DNA of 40,144 bases from a virus. The translations under genes were made by a program, and so were the position numbers. The notes beneath the pieces were generated by a model. That model did no database searches. It was not told where the DNA came from and saw only the letters and a program-made list of their open reading frames with translations. Below are positions 27,662 through 37,192 of the stretch, piece after piece; positions within the stretch are counted from its first letter, which is position 1, and every line of letters starts with the position of its first letter. The stretch covers positions 1-40,144 of IMG/VR virus record IMGVR_UViG_3300034072_002251, one strand, 5' to 3'.

Positions 27662-30469
27662 ATGGCCAATCAGCGACGCGAGGGCGTTTCCTATCGTACC
27701 TTCCGGGCCCAGCCCAATCTGGCCGAGGGCCTGCTCGGCGTGTCCCGCGAGGGTGGCGGCGACCTCGAGCGGCGCATTGCGGCCGGTCTGGCGCGCATGG
27801 CCGACAGCTTTGGGCAGAAGGCCGATCGGCAGGCGGCGATCGCCGGCGAACGCGCCGGCCGGCGTGATGCCATGGCGGGTATGCCAGGGCAGATGACGGT
27901 TGACGGCGGCGAGGCCGGTACGGCCAGCGTCAACGGCCAGGCCGGGCACGTCGCAGGTGCGCGCGGTGGCGTGCGTGTTTCCCCGCGCGAGGCGAATGAA
28001 GCGGCGGAGCAGGCCCGATCTTACCTGATGCAGCAGCATGGCTTGTCTGCCGCACAGGCAAATGCCTTTGTCGGCCATGGCATGCAGGAGAGTGCGTTCA
28101 ATACTCGGGCGGTTGGCGACAACGGGTCGGCCTTCGGCATCATGCAGTGGCGAGGCGATCGGCAGACCGGGCTCCGTCGATTTGCAGCACAATCCGGCCG
28201 GCCCGCCGACGATCTCAAGGTGCAGCTGGACTGGGCCGTCAACGAATTGAAGACGTCCGAAAAGTCAGCCGGCGAAAAATTCTTCGGCTCTTCGGATGTC
28301 AGGTCTGCCGTCACGGCCCTGATGGACTATGAACGCCCGGCCGGATGGACGCCGCAAAACCCGACCGCCGGACATGGCTTTGCCAATCGCCTTGCCTATG
28401 CGCTGGGGCAGCCTGAGACGAGCGGCGGATCCTACACAGCCATGCCTGAACCGTCTTCGGTTGGCCCCGTCACCGTCACGCCGGTCGATCGGCCGGTGAC
28501 GATGACGGCGGGCAAGGCCGGCGGCTTCAAGCCGAGCGGATCGGACACGATCTATGGCCGGTCCTATGATGTTGCCGGCACGCGTACCTATCGCGAAGAG
28601 CTCGAGCTCACGATGATGGCCGACCAGGACGCGGTCTTCGAGGCCTACAAGGACGATCCGGCCGGGCTGGAAAAGGCCTATAACGAGCTTCTGACTGCGC
28701 ACCGCAAGGACCATGTGTTCGAAGAGATCGACGCGGATTACAGCCTGGCGTTCCGCAAACGCGCGATGGGCAAGATCGGCCAGGCGAAATCCCTGGCGGA
28801 GGAAAAGCGCCAGGTCGCCGATCGCTCCGATTTCATCGGCCGCGTGCAGGAGTTCGAGAACACCAAGAGCCGCTTGCTGGCCGGTTTCGATGGAAACAGC
28901 GATGCGGCAGAAACGGAGCTCGCCGCACTGCAGGGCACGATCGACCAGCACTACGACAGCGCCGTGGCGCGCGGCATCATCACGGCCGACGACGCGGCGC
29001 GGGCGAAGAAGGCAGGCCGCTCCGACCTGATGACGACGTTCTACACGCGGCAGGCCTCGACGAAGACGGCGGCCGAGATCCGCACCATGCGCGAGGAGAT
29101 GACGCGCGACTATGCCGAGGGCAAGCTCGAGGGTGTCGATGCCGATGATTGGGACCGGATTTCGGGCGGTCTCGCTGCCGCCGAAAAGGCGCGTGTTACC
29201 CAGGACGAGAAATCGAATGCGGACTTGACGAAGCGCGGCGAGGACATGGCCAAGCGGCTTGCGCGCGGTCTGCCGGTTTCTGCCGACGAACTCGCGCGGT
29301 TCCAGCTCGATGCAAAGACGGCGCCGGATGGCGCTCAGATCGTCGGTTCGACCCTGTCGCGGCTGAAGGTTTCCGAGGCTGTCCGGACGCTGCCGATCGG
29401 CGAGGTGGAAAAGAAGCTGCCTTCGCTTCTCGGCGACAAGGCGACGCCCGAGGATCTCGACTTTGCCCGCAAGACCGTGGCAGAGCATCGCAAGGCGCTG
29501 GCGTCCGATCCGATCGGCGTTGCCGAGCGCTTCGGGATACTGCCGCCATCGCCGGCGTTGCCGCTTGATGGGGATGTCGATCCGGCCGCGATCTCTTCCG
29601 CCTTCTCCGAACGGGTCAACCAGGCCGACGCGGCTGCGCGGCATTTCGGGGTGACGCCGAAATATTTCAGGCCGGGCGAGGCGGAAACGATCGAGGCGGC
29701 CGTCAAGGCCGATCCGGAGCGTGGCCTGTCGATCGCGGCCGGCCTGGTCGATGCTGCCGACCGGAATTCGCCGCGACTGCTGGCGGAGCTCGGCGAGACG
29801 GCGCCGGCGCTGTCAGGCGCGGGTGAGATCATTGCTGTCGGCGGCGACATGGCGGCCGCGCGCGATCTGATGGCCGGTTATGGCAAGACGCCTGACGGAA
29901 GGGCCTATCCTGACATGGAGCCGAAGAAGCGGATGCCGGAAGCGGAGAAGATTGCAGCGCCGGCGCTCGCCTATTCGCCCGACCAGGTCAAGCGGCTCGA
30001 CGCCCAGGCGGCGGCGATCGCGCGTAAACGGCTCTATGATGCCGGCATCGATCCCAAGTCTGATGATGCCAAGCCGGTCTACGCCCGAGCGCTCAACGAA
30101 GCCGCCGGCGCGAGTTTCGTCGGCGGTGTGCAGTATGGCGGATTCGGCACCTACGATGCAGGCATGTTCTACCGGGAGCGCCCGGTTCTCGTTTCGCCAT
30201 CCATCCGCGCCGACCGATTCAGCGATGTTGTGGGCGCCATCACCGATGCGGATCTCGGCGGGTTGAAGGCAAAGAATGGTCGCGCCTGGACGGCGGCGGA
30301 CCTGCAAAAGGCCGTGCCTGTCGCCGTCAAGGGCGGCTATGTGTTTGCCCAGGGCGACCCGCAATCCGCCAATCCTATGTTCGTCGCCGACGACAAGGGC
30401 AATCCCCTGCTGCTCGATCTTGCCAATATGGCTCGCCTCAAGGCCCGGGTGCCGGAGGCATATAGATGA
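27662..30469 (+). CDS. Internal virion protein with lysozyme domain (935 aa)
   Basis: A large ejectosome component. Residues 110-230 resemble the phage tail lysozyme family: AEQARSYLMQQHGLSAAQAN, then GHGMQESAFNTRAVGDNGSA with catalytic Glu143, then FGIMQWRGDRQ and SAVTALMDYERPAGW. This would open peptidoglycan during DNA ejection. The remaining 700 residues are helical and repetitive in Ala, Glu and Lys, as in core proteins of T7-like phages (gp15/gp16). The ATG at 27662 follows the previous stop by one base. Confidence 0.88.
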   Translation: MANQRREGVSYRTFRAQPNLAEGLLGVSREGGGDLERRIAAGLARMADSFGQKADRQAAIAGERAGRRDAMAGMPGQMTVDGGEAGTASVNGQAGHVAGARGGVRVSPREANEAAEQARSYLMQQHGLSAAQANAFVGHGMQESAFNTRAVGDNGSAFGIMQWRGDRQTGLRRFAAQSGRPADDLKVQLDWAVNELKTSEKSAGEKFFGSSDVRSAVTALMDYERPAGWTPQNPTAGHGFANRLAYALGQPETSGGSYTAMPEPSSVGPVTVTPVDRPVTMTAGKAGGFKPSGSDTIYGRSYDVAGTRTYREELELTMMADQDAVFEAYKDDPAGLEKAYNELLTAHRKDHVFEEIDADYSLAFRKRAMGKIGQAKSLAEEKRQVADRSDFIGRVQEFENTKSRLLAGFDGNSDAAETELAALQGTIDQHYDSAVARGIITADDAARAKKAGRSDLMTTFYTRQASTKTAAEIRTMREEMTRDYAEGKLEGVDADDWDRISGGLAAAEKARVTQDEKSNADLTKRGEDMAKRLARGLPVSADELARFQLDAKTAPDGAQIVGSTLSRLKVSEAVRTLPIGEVEKKLPSLLGDKATPEDLDFARKTVAEHRKALASDPIGVAERFGILPPSPALPLDGDVDPAAISSAFSERVNQADAAARHFGVTPKYFRPGEAETIEAAVKADPERGLSIAAGLVDAADRNSPRLLAELGETAPALSGAGEIIAVGGDMAAARDLMAGYGKTPDGRAYPDMEPKKRMPEAEKIAAPALAYSPDQVKRLDAQAAAIARKRLYDAGIDPKSDDAKPVYARALNEAAGASFVGGVQYGGFGTYDAGMFYRERPVLVSPSIRADRFSDVVGAITDADLGGLKAKNGRAWTAADLQKAVPVAVKGGYVFAQGDPQSANPMFVADDKGNPLLLDLANMARLKARVPEAYR

Positions 30470-32028
30470 TCCTGGCAGAGCTCGACCAGCTACCGAAGAG
30501 CATGTCGAACGGCCCGGAAAGCTGGTCGGAGGCGTTTGGCAAGGCGGTCTCGACGACGGACCAGGTCATGGTTTCCATCGAGAACATCAATGCCAGCCAG
30601 GAGAATTTCCGGGCGTCCTACCAGTCGTATATCGACGAGGTGCGGCAGGCGACGGGTGTGTCGATCGACAATCCCATGGATATCGACATGCGGCGCGGGA
30701 CCTTCGAGGCCCGGCCCAATCCGACCATGTCGGGCGGGACCGGCGCGGAATGGATCGAGGATCGCAAGCGCGTGGCGATGGAGCGGTTCGAGCAGCAGCG
30801 CACGGCGCTGATGAACCAGTATCCGGCCCAGGCGCGGTTGATCCAGCTCGATATCGAGGGCAGGGCGACCAGACGCATGCAGGATGCCGACAAGGCGGCC
30901 AAAGAGGCGATGGCGGCGCCGGAGCTCGGCATGGCTGGGCGGTTCGCTGCCGGACTTGTGGGAGGGCTCACGGGCTCGGCCAAGGATCCGTATCAGTGGG
31001 CAACCGCAATGATCGGCGGCGGCGCCGGCGCGGCCCGCAGCGTGGCTGGGCGGCTTGGCCAGGTGATGTTGACGGAAGCGCTTGTGAACGGCGGGACAGA
31101 GGCTGTTCTGCAGGCAGCAAGCCAGGAGCGCAAGAAGACGGCGGGTCTTGAACACGGCCTTGACGATGCGCTGAAGAATGTCGGGATTGCCGCGACCTTC
31201 GGCGCGCTGTTCGGCGGCACCGTACAGGGTGGCGCCGAGCTCGCGCGGATCTACAAGCTCGGCGAGGGTGGGGCCGATATCGCCGCGCGCGTCATCGAGG
31301 GGCGTCCGGAGCCGGGAGATGTCGAGACGCTGGCGCGGGCGATGAATGTCGAGCTGACGCCCGATCGACTAGACATGCTGAACCGCAGTTTCGAAGAGCG
31401 GGTGCTCGACGATGTCACCATTCCGGCCGATGCCACGCCGGCGCAGATGAAAGTCTATGAGGCGGCGCTCCGCTATGCCGAGGATCCCGACAACAACCTG
31501 CCGCCTGATCTCGTCGAGCGGATCTATGCCGAGGAGGAGGCAGGGCGGCTTTCGACGCTGACGGCCGACCAGTACGAACGCGCCTATGGTGGTGACGAGG
31601 CGGCGATCGCCGATATCGCCGATACCTTCTTCGCCGAGGATATGGACCAGGCGGGGCGCCGGATCGAGGCGGCGACGGTGCGCGCCGAGGATGCGGCTGT
31701 TAGGGCGGAGCGTGCCGGCAACCCTGCTGCAGCACCTGCCCGGGAGGCAGAGGCGCCGACGGCTACAGATCCGATCGAGGGGCAGCGGATCCGGCCGGAG
31801 CGGGAGGCGGAGCCCTATGACGATACCGCCATGCGCTATGCCGAGGAGCAGGCGGGCGAGATCCGCGATCCTGAAATCGATGCCGACGGCAATTATCGCA
31901 GCCTGTATGAGCTGCTGCCGATCGAGGATGGCGACGGCAATGTGACGCTGATCAGCCCGCGTGAGGCGCTTGCGATCGCCAACCAGGACAATTTCCACGC
32001 CGATCTTTTGGAGGCCTGCAAGCTATGA
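30466..32028 (+). CDS. Internal virion/ejectosome protein (520 aa)
   Basis: No named family. A central segment (AAGLVGGLTGSAKDPYQWAT, GGGAGAARSVAGRLGQVMLT, then VGIAATFGALFGGTVQGGAE) contains glycine-rich hydrophobic patches like those of ejected internal proteins that insert in membranes. The C-terminal third is acidic. The start overlaps the previous stop and the stop overlaps the next start. Role in DNA ejection is inferred from position between two large internal proteins. Confidence 0.78.
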   Translation: MILAELDQLPKSMSNGPESWSEAFGKAVSTTDQVMVSIENINASQENFRASYQSYIDEVRQATGVSIDNPMDIDMRRGTFEARPNPTMSGGTGAEWIEDRKRVAMERFEQQRTALMNQYPAQARLIQLDIEGRATRRMQDADKAAKEAMAAPELGMAGRFAAGLVGGLTGSAKDPYQWATAMIGGGAGAARSVAGRLGQVMLTEALVNGGTEAVLQAASQERKKTAGLEHGLDDALKNVGIAATFGALFGGTVQGGAELARIYKLGEGGADIAARVIEGRPEPGDVETLARAMNVELTPDRLDMLNRSFEERVLDDVTIPADATPAQMKVYEAALRYAEDPDNNLPPDLVERIYAEEEAGRLSTLTADQYERAYGGDEAAIADIADTFFAEDMDQAGRRIEAATVRAEDAAVRAERAGNPAAAPAREAEAPTATDPIEGQRIRPEREAEPYDDTAMRYAEEQAGEIRDPEIDADGNYRSLYELLPIEDGDGNVTLISPREALAIANQDNFHADLLEACKL

Positions 32029-32225
32029 GGCTCGCTTTCGACGACAGCGACATTCGTGATGCCCTTGAGATTGCGGCAGGCACTCGTCTCCGGAGCGGGA
32101 TCAGCGAGCGAACGACGCCTTCTGACGGCGACATGCGGATCACGGCTCGCGTCATTCTTCTGTTCCTTGAAAACCTCGACGACGAGCTGTCGGTCTCCGA
32201 GTTGAGGCGAGCACTTGAAACCTGA
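32025..32225 (+). CDS. Hypothetical small protein (66 aa)
   Basis: An acidic, mostly helical protein (DSDIRDALEIAAGTRLRSGI, ENLDDELSVSELRRALE) of unknown family. Its ATG overlaps the previous stop (ATGA). Third-position G/C bias is less strong than in the structural genes. Confidence 0.65.
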   Translation: MRLAFDDSDIRDALEIAAGTRLRSGISERTTPSDGDMRITARVILLFLENLDDELSVSELRRALET

Positions 32226-32242
32226 CCGTCCGGAGCAAGTCT

Positions 32243-32446
32243 ATGACCAAACATGTTCGTGTCGAGAATGCTGATACCTCGAATTTCAAGGTTGTCGTCG
32301 AGGTGTGGGACAAAGGACAGGAAGGCGAGCCTGACAAGCTGGCCTTTACTGAACGGCTTGATTACCCCACGGCGATGACCAGCTCGTCCGTCTATCTTAC
32401 ATCGACCCGCTATCTGATCGTCAAGGAAGTGCCGATCGGCGAGTGA
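32243..32446 (+). CDS. Hypothetical small protein (67 aa)
   Basis: A beta-rich polar protein (SNFKVVVEVWDKGQEGEPDK, SSVYLTSTRYLIVKEVPIGE) of unknown family. It is followed by a GC-rich hairpin at 32454. Function cannot be assigned; a virion-minor component is possible from the context. Confidence 0.7.
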   Translation: MTKHVRVENADTSNFKVVVEVWDKGQEGEPDKLAFTERLDYPTAMTSSSVYLTSTRYLIVKEVPIGE

Positions 32447-32453
32447 CCGCAAC

Positions 32454-32476
32454 GCGGCCGCCCTGATGGCGGCCGC
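32454..32476 (+). other. GC-rich hairpin after the 67-aa gene
   Basis: GCGGCCGCC (32454-32462) and GGCGGCCGC (32468-32476) form a perfect 9-bp stem with a 5-nt loop. No immediate T-run follows, although TTTTT occurs 15 bases downstream. It may be a weak terminator or processing site before the 832-aa gene. Confidence 0.6.
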
Positions 32477-32511
32477 CGCACTTCATCCGTTTTTCTAGAA
32501 AGTCGGCCGAG

Positions 32512-35010
32512 ATGAGCTTGAGAGACTGCCTGAATTCCGCTGTCGAGCAGGGCGAAATCAATTCGCGCCAGGCAGAGGAGCTGCACCGCTATTACGAGGC
32601 GCGGTTCAAGCGCAAGCGCGCCGGCATGACCGAGGCGGAGGCCGCCATGGCGGCACGCCAGGAGGTGGTCGATGCCCTGCGCAGCGAGGCCAAGGAAAAG
32701 CGCCGGCAGGTGCTGCTGGCCGAGGCGCGGCGGAAAGAGGTGGCAGAGTTCATTGAGAACTATCGCGACCTGAAGGGCGAGCCCGACCAGCTGGACGCTG
32801 TCCTGTCCCTGATGGTGCACAACGGCTACAAGGGTACATTCTCCATGCAAGGGAGGCAGAACGCCATCGTTGCCATGGCACATCGCGACCTGTCCGATGT
32901 CATGTATCATTTCCGGCGGTCGAAAGGGCTTGGCCTACGGCACAACACCGTGGACCTACCGGACCTGGCGACCGCACTCCACGGCGAGCCGACCAGCAAC
33001 CAGACGGCCAAGGCGATGGCCAATGCCCTTGGTGGCGTGCTCGAGGATCTGCGCAAACGCTTCAATGCTGCCGGCGGAAACATCCCCCAGCGCAAGGATC
33101 ACGGTCTGCCGCACATGCATGACGCTCGTGCCATCCAGAAGATGGGGCGCGACCGGTGGAAGGCCATCATCCGGCCGCTTCTCGATCCGGATTCGATGAC
33201 AAACCCGAACACGGGCGAGGCGATCGGCGTGGACGGGATCGATGCCTCACTCGATTATGTCTATGAAAGCATCGTCTCCGATGGCTGGGCCCATCGCAAG
33301 CCGGAGGCTCGGCGCTTCGGCAAGGGCAAGATCGCCAGCCGCTACCAGGATGCCCGGTTCCTGGTGTTTCGCGATGCCAAGAGCTGGCTCACTTATAACG
33401 AGCAGTTCGGCAAGAAGGATGTCATCCAGACGATTTTCGGCCATATCAACAATCTGGCCGGCGATATCGCCGCGATGGAGCGTTTCGGCCCGAATCCGGA
33501 TGCAACGGTTGAATGGGCAAAGCAGGCTGTGCGCGGCGAGATCGGCAAGCGGCAGGCAGCCGGCGTGCCGATCGAGGGTGTGAAAGTGCCGGGTATGTCG
33601 GCCGGGAAAGCGGCCGATTACCGGATCGACAGCCTTTGGAAACAGATGCGCGGGCGCGGCACGGTCTGGGATGCGCCGGCGCAGGTTGCCGGCGATATCC
33701 GCAATTTGGCCACCTCGGCCATGCTCGGCTCCACCGGCATCCTGGCGGCTGCGACGGATCCGTTCGTCTCGGCCGCAGCGCGCCGGCTGGCAGGACTGCC
33801 GGTCACTTCGACGATGATGGGGATGCTGAAACGCTTCGCCCAGGACGGCGATCGGCGGGCCATGGCGCGCCGGGCGGTGATCTGGGATGACTACCTGCAT
33901 GCCGCCAATGACAAAGCCCGGTTCGTCGACCAGATGTTCGGCAACGAATGGAGCCGGTATCTTACCGACCGCGCGTTGACCTGGAATGCGCTGATCCCGC
34001 TCACCGATGCACGGAAGCGTGTCGAGGCCGGCGCCTGGCACGAGACGTTGGGCGGCTATGCTGAAAAGGATACCGACTGGATCGACATGCCCGACCTTCT
34101 CAAGAAGACGATGGAGGGTTTCGACATTACGCCTGACGACTGGCACAAGATGCGATCAGGTGTCGACGATCTCGGCTTTCTCGATCCCGGCGGGGTCTAT
34201 CAGAAGACGGGGGATCTACGTCTTGCCGAGAAGTATGCCGAGCTGATCACGCAATGGTCCGAACGATCTGTTCCGGCAGGCGACCCGCGCATCAAGAGCG
34301 TGCTGACCGGCGGGACGCAGCGCGGCACGATCCTTGGCGAGGTGGCCGAATTTGGTTCGCAGTTCCTGTCCTTCGGCATGAGCTTTACCGCGCGCCAGCT
34401 CGAGGCGATCTTCGTCTATTCGATGCTCGGCCGATCGGGCGGCGGCAGGGTGGCGCGGGGCGGCTGGTATTTCGCATCGATGGCGATTCCGCTGATGCTG
34501 GGGGCAGCCTTCTACACGCAGATTTCCAACGTGCTGAACGGCAAGGATCCAGAGGACATGAACCCGATGACGAACCCCGGCTTCTGGGGCAAGGCCTTCG
34601 TGAAGGGGGGTGGCGGCGGCTTGTTTGCCGACTTCGTCAATCGTGCCGAGAACCAGTTTGGGCAGAGCTTCGCCGAGACGCTGCCCGGGCCTGGTGCGAG
34701 TTTCGTCGGCGACACGCTCGATGTCACGCTGCGCGCCATCCGGGCGATCATTCCCGGCGGGGAGGATCAGAAGCTCGGCCGGACAGCATCAAAATATGTC
34801 GGGCGCTATACGCCTGTTCTCTCGTCGCATCCGGCGACCAGGACGGCCTATCGGCGAATGTTTGTCGACCAGCTTCAGTGGCTGACCGATCCGGAGGCCG
34901 AGGAGAGCTTCAAGGCACAGAAGCGCCGGGCCTCGTCGTGGTGGGAACCCGGCGCAATGACGCCGAACCGGCTGCCGGATCTTTCGACAGCCGGAGGCGT
35001 GCCAGAATAG
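32512..35010 (+). CDS. Large internal virion protein (832 aa), T7 gp16-type by position
   Basis: The N-terminal 80 residues are a charged helix (QRQVLLAEARRKEVAEFI-like). A central hydrophobic segment (FASMAIPLMLGAAFYTQISN, about 668-687) is a candidate membrane span, and a Gly-rich patch (KGGGGGLFADF) follows. Length, order and the late hydrophobic part suit the inner-membrane component of a T7-type ejectosome, which carries the first genome segment into the cell. No lytic domain is seen in it. GAAAGTCGGCCGAG precedes the ATG. Confidence 0.8.
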   Translation: MSLRDCLNSAVEQGEINSRQAEELHRYYEARFKRKRAGMTEAEAAMAARQEVVDALRSEAKEKRRQVLLAEARRKEVAEFIENYRDLKGEPDQLDAVLSLMVHNGYKGTFSMQGRQNAIVAMAHRDLSDVMYHFRRSKGLGLRHNTVDLPDLATALHGEPTSNQTAKAMANALGGVLEDLRKRFNAAGGNIPQRKDHGLPHMHDARAIQKMGRDRWKAIIRPLLDPDSMTNPNTGEAIGVDGIDASLDYVYESIVSDGWAHRKPEARRFGKGKIASRYQDARFLVFRDAKSWLTYNEQFGKKDVIQTIFGHINNLAGDIAAMERFGPNPDATVEWAKQAVRGEIGKRQAAGVPIEGVKVPGMSAGKAADYRIDSLWKQMRGRGTVWDAPAQVAGDIRNLATSAMLGSTGILAAATDPFVSAAARRLAGLPVTSTMMGMLKRFAQDGDRRAMARRAVIWDDYLHAANDKARFVDQMFGNEWSRYLTDRALTWNALIPLTDARKRVEAGAWHETLGGYAEKDTDWIDMPDLLKKTMEGFDITPDDWHKMRSGVDDLGFLDPGGVYQKTGDLRLAEKYAELITQWSERSVPAGDPRIKSVLTGGTQRGTILGEVAEFGSQFLSFGMSFTARQLEAIFVYSMLGRSGGGRVARGGWYFASMAIPLMLGAAFYTQISNVLNGKDPEDMNPMTNPGFWGKAFVKGGGGGLFADFVNRAENQFGQSFAETLPGPGASFVGDTLDVTLRAIRAIIPGGEDQKLGRTASKYVGRYTPVLSSHPATRTAYRRMFVDQLQWLTDPEAEESFKAQKRRASSWWEPGAMTPNRLPDLSTAGGVPE

Positions 35011-35066
35011 GTGGAAATCCGTTGCTGGCTGTGCTTCAATCCAGGTGCGTATTTCAGGGGGATTTC

Positions 35067-35336
35067 ATGCTTCGGACCATTTTGATCGCCGCGCTGGCGG
35101 TTCTTTGCGGTTGTGTTGCCCAGCCGAAAGGCGTCTTCCACGAGGCAAAGAGCGGCCTTCGGGTCGATTCGAATCCTGCCTTGCTGGCGCGCTTTCAGCA
35201 GTCGCGGGTTATTTGCGACGGGGAGGCGGCCCAGGCGGCGCTCGTTTCGACCGAGAAAGACCGATACACCCATTCGCTGAATGTAAATCTGGTCTATGAT
35301 GCCTGCCTCGCCAAGGCTGGCTATCTGCGCCGCTGA
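35067..35336 (+). CDS. Small lipoprotein (89 aa)
   Basis: A signal peptide (MLRTILIAALAVLCGCVAQP) ends in a lipobox LCGC with Cys16 as the lipidation site, so the mature protein should be anchored in a membrane facing the periplasm. The mature part is polar with two further Cys (VICDGE and YDACLAKA). Phage lipoproteins of this place may act in superinfection exclusion or protect adsorbed virions, but nothing here proves it. AGGGGGATTTC precedes the ATG. A CACTGAACG element follows the stop by 3 bases. Confidence 0.82.
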   Translation: MLRTILIAALAVLCGCVAQPKGVFHEAKSGLRVDSNPALLARFQQSRVICDGEAAQAALVSTEKDRYTHSLNVNLVYDACLAKAGYLRR

Positions 35337-35365
35337 TCCCACTGAACGCTTTAACCGCGCGCGTA

Positions 35366-35393
35366 GCCTTGCCTGATCGATCTCAGGCGAGGC
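35366..35393 (+). other. Hairpin covering the ribosome-binding site of the tail fibre gene
   Basis: GCCTTGCCTGA (35366-35376) pairs with TCAGGCGAGGC (35383-35393) with one G-U type mismatch and a 6-nt loop. It ends 4 bases before the ATG at 35398 and contains the GGCGAGG Shine-Dalgarno sequence. It could limit translation of the fibre or act as a processing/termination hairpin. Confidence 0.65.
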
Positions 35394-35397
35394 TTTC

Positions 35398-36699
35398 ATG
35401 GCGCAACCCTATCCAATTTCCCGCGAGACGCGCGAAGAAGAGGTCAATATTGGTAGTGGCGTCGCCACCTATGGGCCGTTCGGTTTCAAGATCTTCGATG
35501 TCGACGACGTCGATGTCTATACTCGGCCGGTGAGCGGTGGCGGCTGGTCGCTCGCCACCGTCACCGTGACCAAGACTGCAGGGGCGGTGCTCGACACATT
35601 CTCGATTACGTTTCCGGCTCCGCTGACCAGCGATTCCCAATACAAGGTGTTGGGAGCGCGGGTCTATGAGCGATCTGCAGGGGTCACCAAAGGCACAAGG
35701 CTAGATCCGGATGCCCTGGAGCGCGAGCTTTCAAAGATCGCAGCGACACTGCAGGAGCTAAGGCGCGATGTTAATCGCGGGGTGCAGGTTCAGTTCGGCG
35801 CCGGATATGCCGTGTCCGACGAGGTTGCGGACGGCGACACGCTGATGAAGTCGGGCAACAGCCTTGTACCTGGTCCGAACTCTGCAGTGATCGTCAACGC
35901 CCAGGGATTCGCCACGGCAGCCGGCAATTCCGCCACGGCAGCCGGCATCTCCGCCACGGCAGCCGCAACGGCCAAGACCGACGCCGAGACTGCCCGGGAT
36001 CTTGCGGCGAAATTTGCGACGCATCCGGAAGACAGCGTCGTTACCGGCGGGCTCTATTCGGCATTTCACTGGGCGCAGAAAGCGGTGGCCGTGGTGCTGG
36101 CGGGCCTGGTCGATCTGTCGGTGACCACGATCAAAATCGCCAATGGAGCGGTAACCCAGGCTAAGCTGGCGGCAGATATCGTAAGCGGATGGTCGGCGAA
36201 ATCGTCCATGCTGGATGCCGACCAGTTTCTAATCGGGGACAGCGCAGCGTCGAATGTGGCCAAGAAGATCACGCTCGCGAACGTGATTGCGTCTATCTTC
36301 AACGGCACAAGGGCCATTGGCAACGGCGTGTTCCTGGCGGCTACGTTTGCTTGGCAAAACGCCGGGGGGTTCAAGAGGACTCAAAACATCACTGGGCATA
36401 CTGCCGATCGGGCGACAAATTGGCCAAACGGCGATGTGACAATCCCGGCGGGGACGCTGATTACTGGGGCAGATGTAGCGGTGAATGTTGCGGCTGCTTC
36501 GGGCGGGAGTGTTGGCTCCTACATGCTTGGTGCTCCACAAAGCGGCGTTGCTCATGCCCTCGGAGATACAATTGCAGGGAGCAGCTTGCGACCCTCAAAC
36601 ACCGGTTCAGCTACAGGGCCAACACAATCTGGAACTTGGCGGTGCATGGGGGTCACGGCTGCGTCTGCCGTCTCGTCACTCTGGCTGAGGATTTCTTGA
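35398..36699 (+). CDS. Tail fibre protein (433 aa)
   Basis: The first 110 residues (SRETREEEVNIGSGVATYGP, DVDDVDVYTRPVSGGGW, SQYKVLGARVYERSAGV) resemble the T7-type N-terminal fibre domain that attaches to the tail. A heptad-like helical part (DALERELSKIAATLQELRRD) and Ala/Thr repeats (TAAGNSATAAGISATAAATA) make a likely triple-helical shaft. The C-terminal 200 residues would hold the receptor-binding tip. The final residues WLRIS overlap the next gene's start. Confidence 0.85.
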   Translation: MAQPYPISRETREEEVNIGSGVATYGPFGFKIFDVDDVDVYTRPVSGGGWSLATVTVTKTAGAVLDTFSITFPAPLTSDSQYKVLGARVYERSAGVTKGTRLDPDALERELSKIAATLQELRRDVNRGVQVQFGAGYAVSDEVADGDTLMKSGNSLVPGPNSAVIVNAQGFATAAGNSATAAGISATAAATAKTDAETARDLAAKFATHPEDSVVTGGLYSAFHWAQKAVAVVLAGLVDLSVTTIKIANGAVTQAKLAADIVSGWSAKSSMLDADQFLIGDSAASNVAKKITLANVIASIFNGTRAIGNGVFLAATFAWQNAGGFKRTQNITGHTADRATNWPNGDVTIPAGTLITGADVAVNVAAASGGSVGSYMLGAPQSGVAHALGDTIAGSSLRPSNTGSATGPTQSGTWRCMGVTAASAVSSLWLRIS

Positions 36700-37154
36700 T
36701 GACCTGCAATTTTCGAAACCCTGTCTATTCCTCTGCAGACGGTCAGCAGATCGACATGGAGATTGAGCATCCCGTTTGTGGGTGGATACCGTTCACGGCC
36801 CGACCTGATGATGTGGAGCAGCTCGGTCGAGACTTGTATGCAGTGGCTTTGCTTGGTGAAGTTGGGGCTTATGTCGCGCCTCCGCCACCGCCAATCGAGG
36901 ACTACGAGGCTGCGATTCAGGCCCGTGTGGACCAGACTGCCGTATTGCGCCAGTTCCGCGACGGAGTAACGCTCGCCTCCTATGTCGCATCGACGAACAT
37001 CCAATGGGCGGCAGAAGCGCAGGCTTTCATAGGCTGGCGCGATCAGGTGTGGGCTTATGCATATCAGGAGATGGCCCGAGTGCAGGCCGGCGAGCGAGCA
37101 CAGCCGAGCGTGGTCGAGATCCTTTCCGAGCTGCCTGACGTCGTCTGGCCGTGA
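36699..37154 (+). CDS. Probable tail fibre assembly-type protein (151 aa)
   Basis: Located directly after the fibre gene. An N-terminal Cys-containing beta part (NFRNPVYSSADGQQIDMEIE, GWIPFTARPDD) is followed by a Pro run (APPPPPIEDYEAAIQARVDQ) and a helical C-terminal domain (ASYVASTNIQWAAEAQAFIG), the layout of tail fibre assembly chaperones. The call rests on context and layout. The ATG overlaps the fibre stop. Confidence 0.75.
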   Translation: MTCNFRNPVYSSADGQQIDMEIEHPVCGWIPFTARPDDVEQLGRDLYAVALLGEVGAYVAPPPPPIEDYEAAIQARVDQTAVLRQFRDGVTLASYVASTNIQWAAEAQAFIGWRDQVWAYAYQEMARVQAGERAQPSVVEILSELPDVVWP

Positions 37155-37192
37155 CCACTCGCATTTGACGGCACCCGCCGGCGCTTACACTC

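Noticed and set aside
28265-29644. 459-aa frame opposite the lysozyme-domain virion protein
   Set aside because: It lies antisense to a well supported 935-aa structural gene and has arginine-rich, shadow-like composition.
34254-35066. Frame-shifted 360-aa reading that ends in the small lipoprotein
   Set aside because: Only the part from 35067, with a signal peptide and lipobox, looks real; the rest is a shadow of the 832-aa virion protein gene.
37165-37191. Promoter TTGACG with TACACT before the endolysin
   Set aside because: The spacing is only 15 bases and a terminator-like stem follows at once, so it was not listed as a feature.
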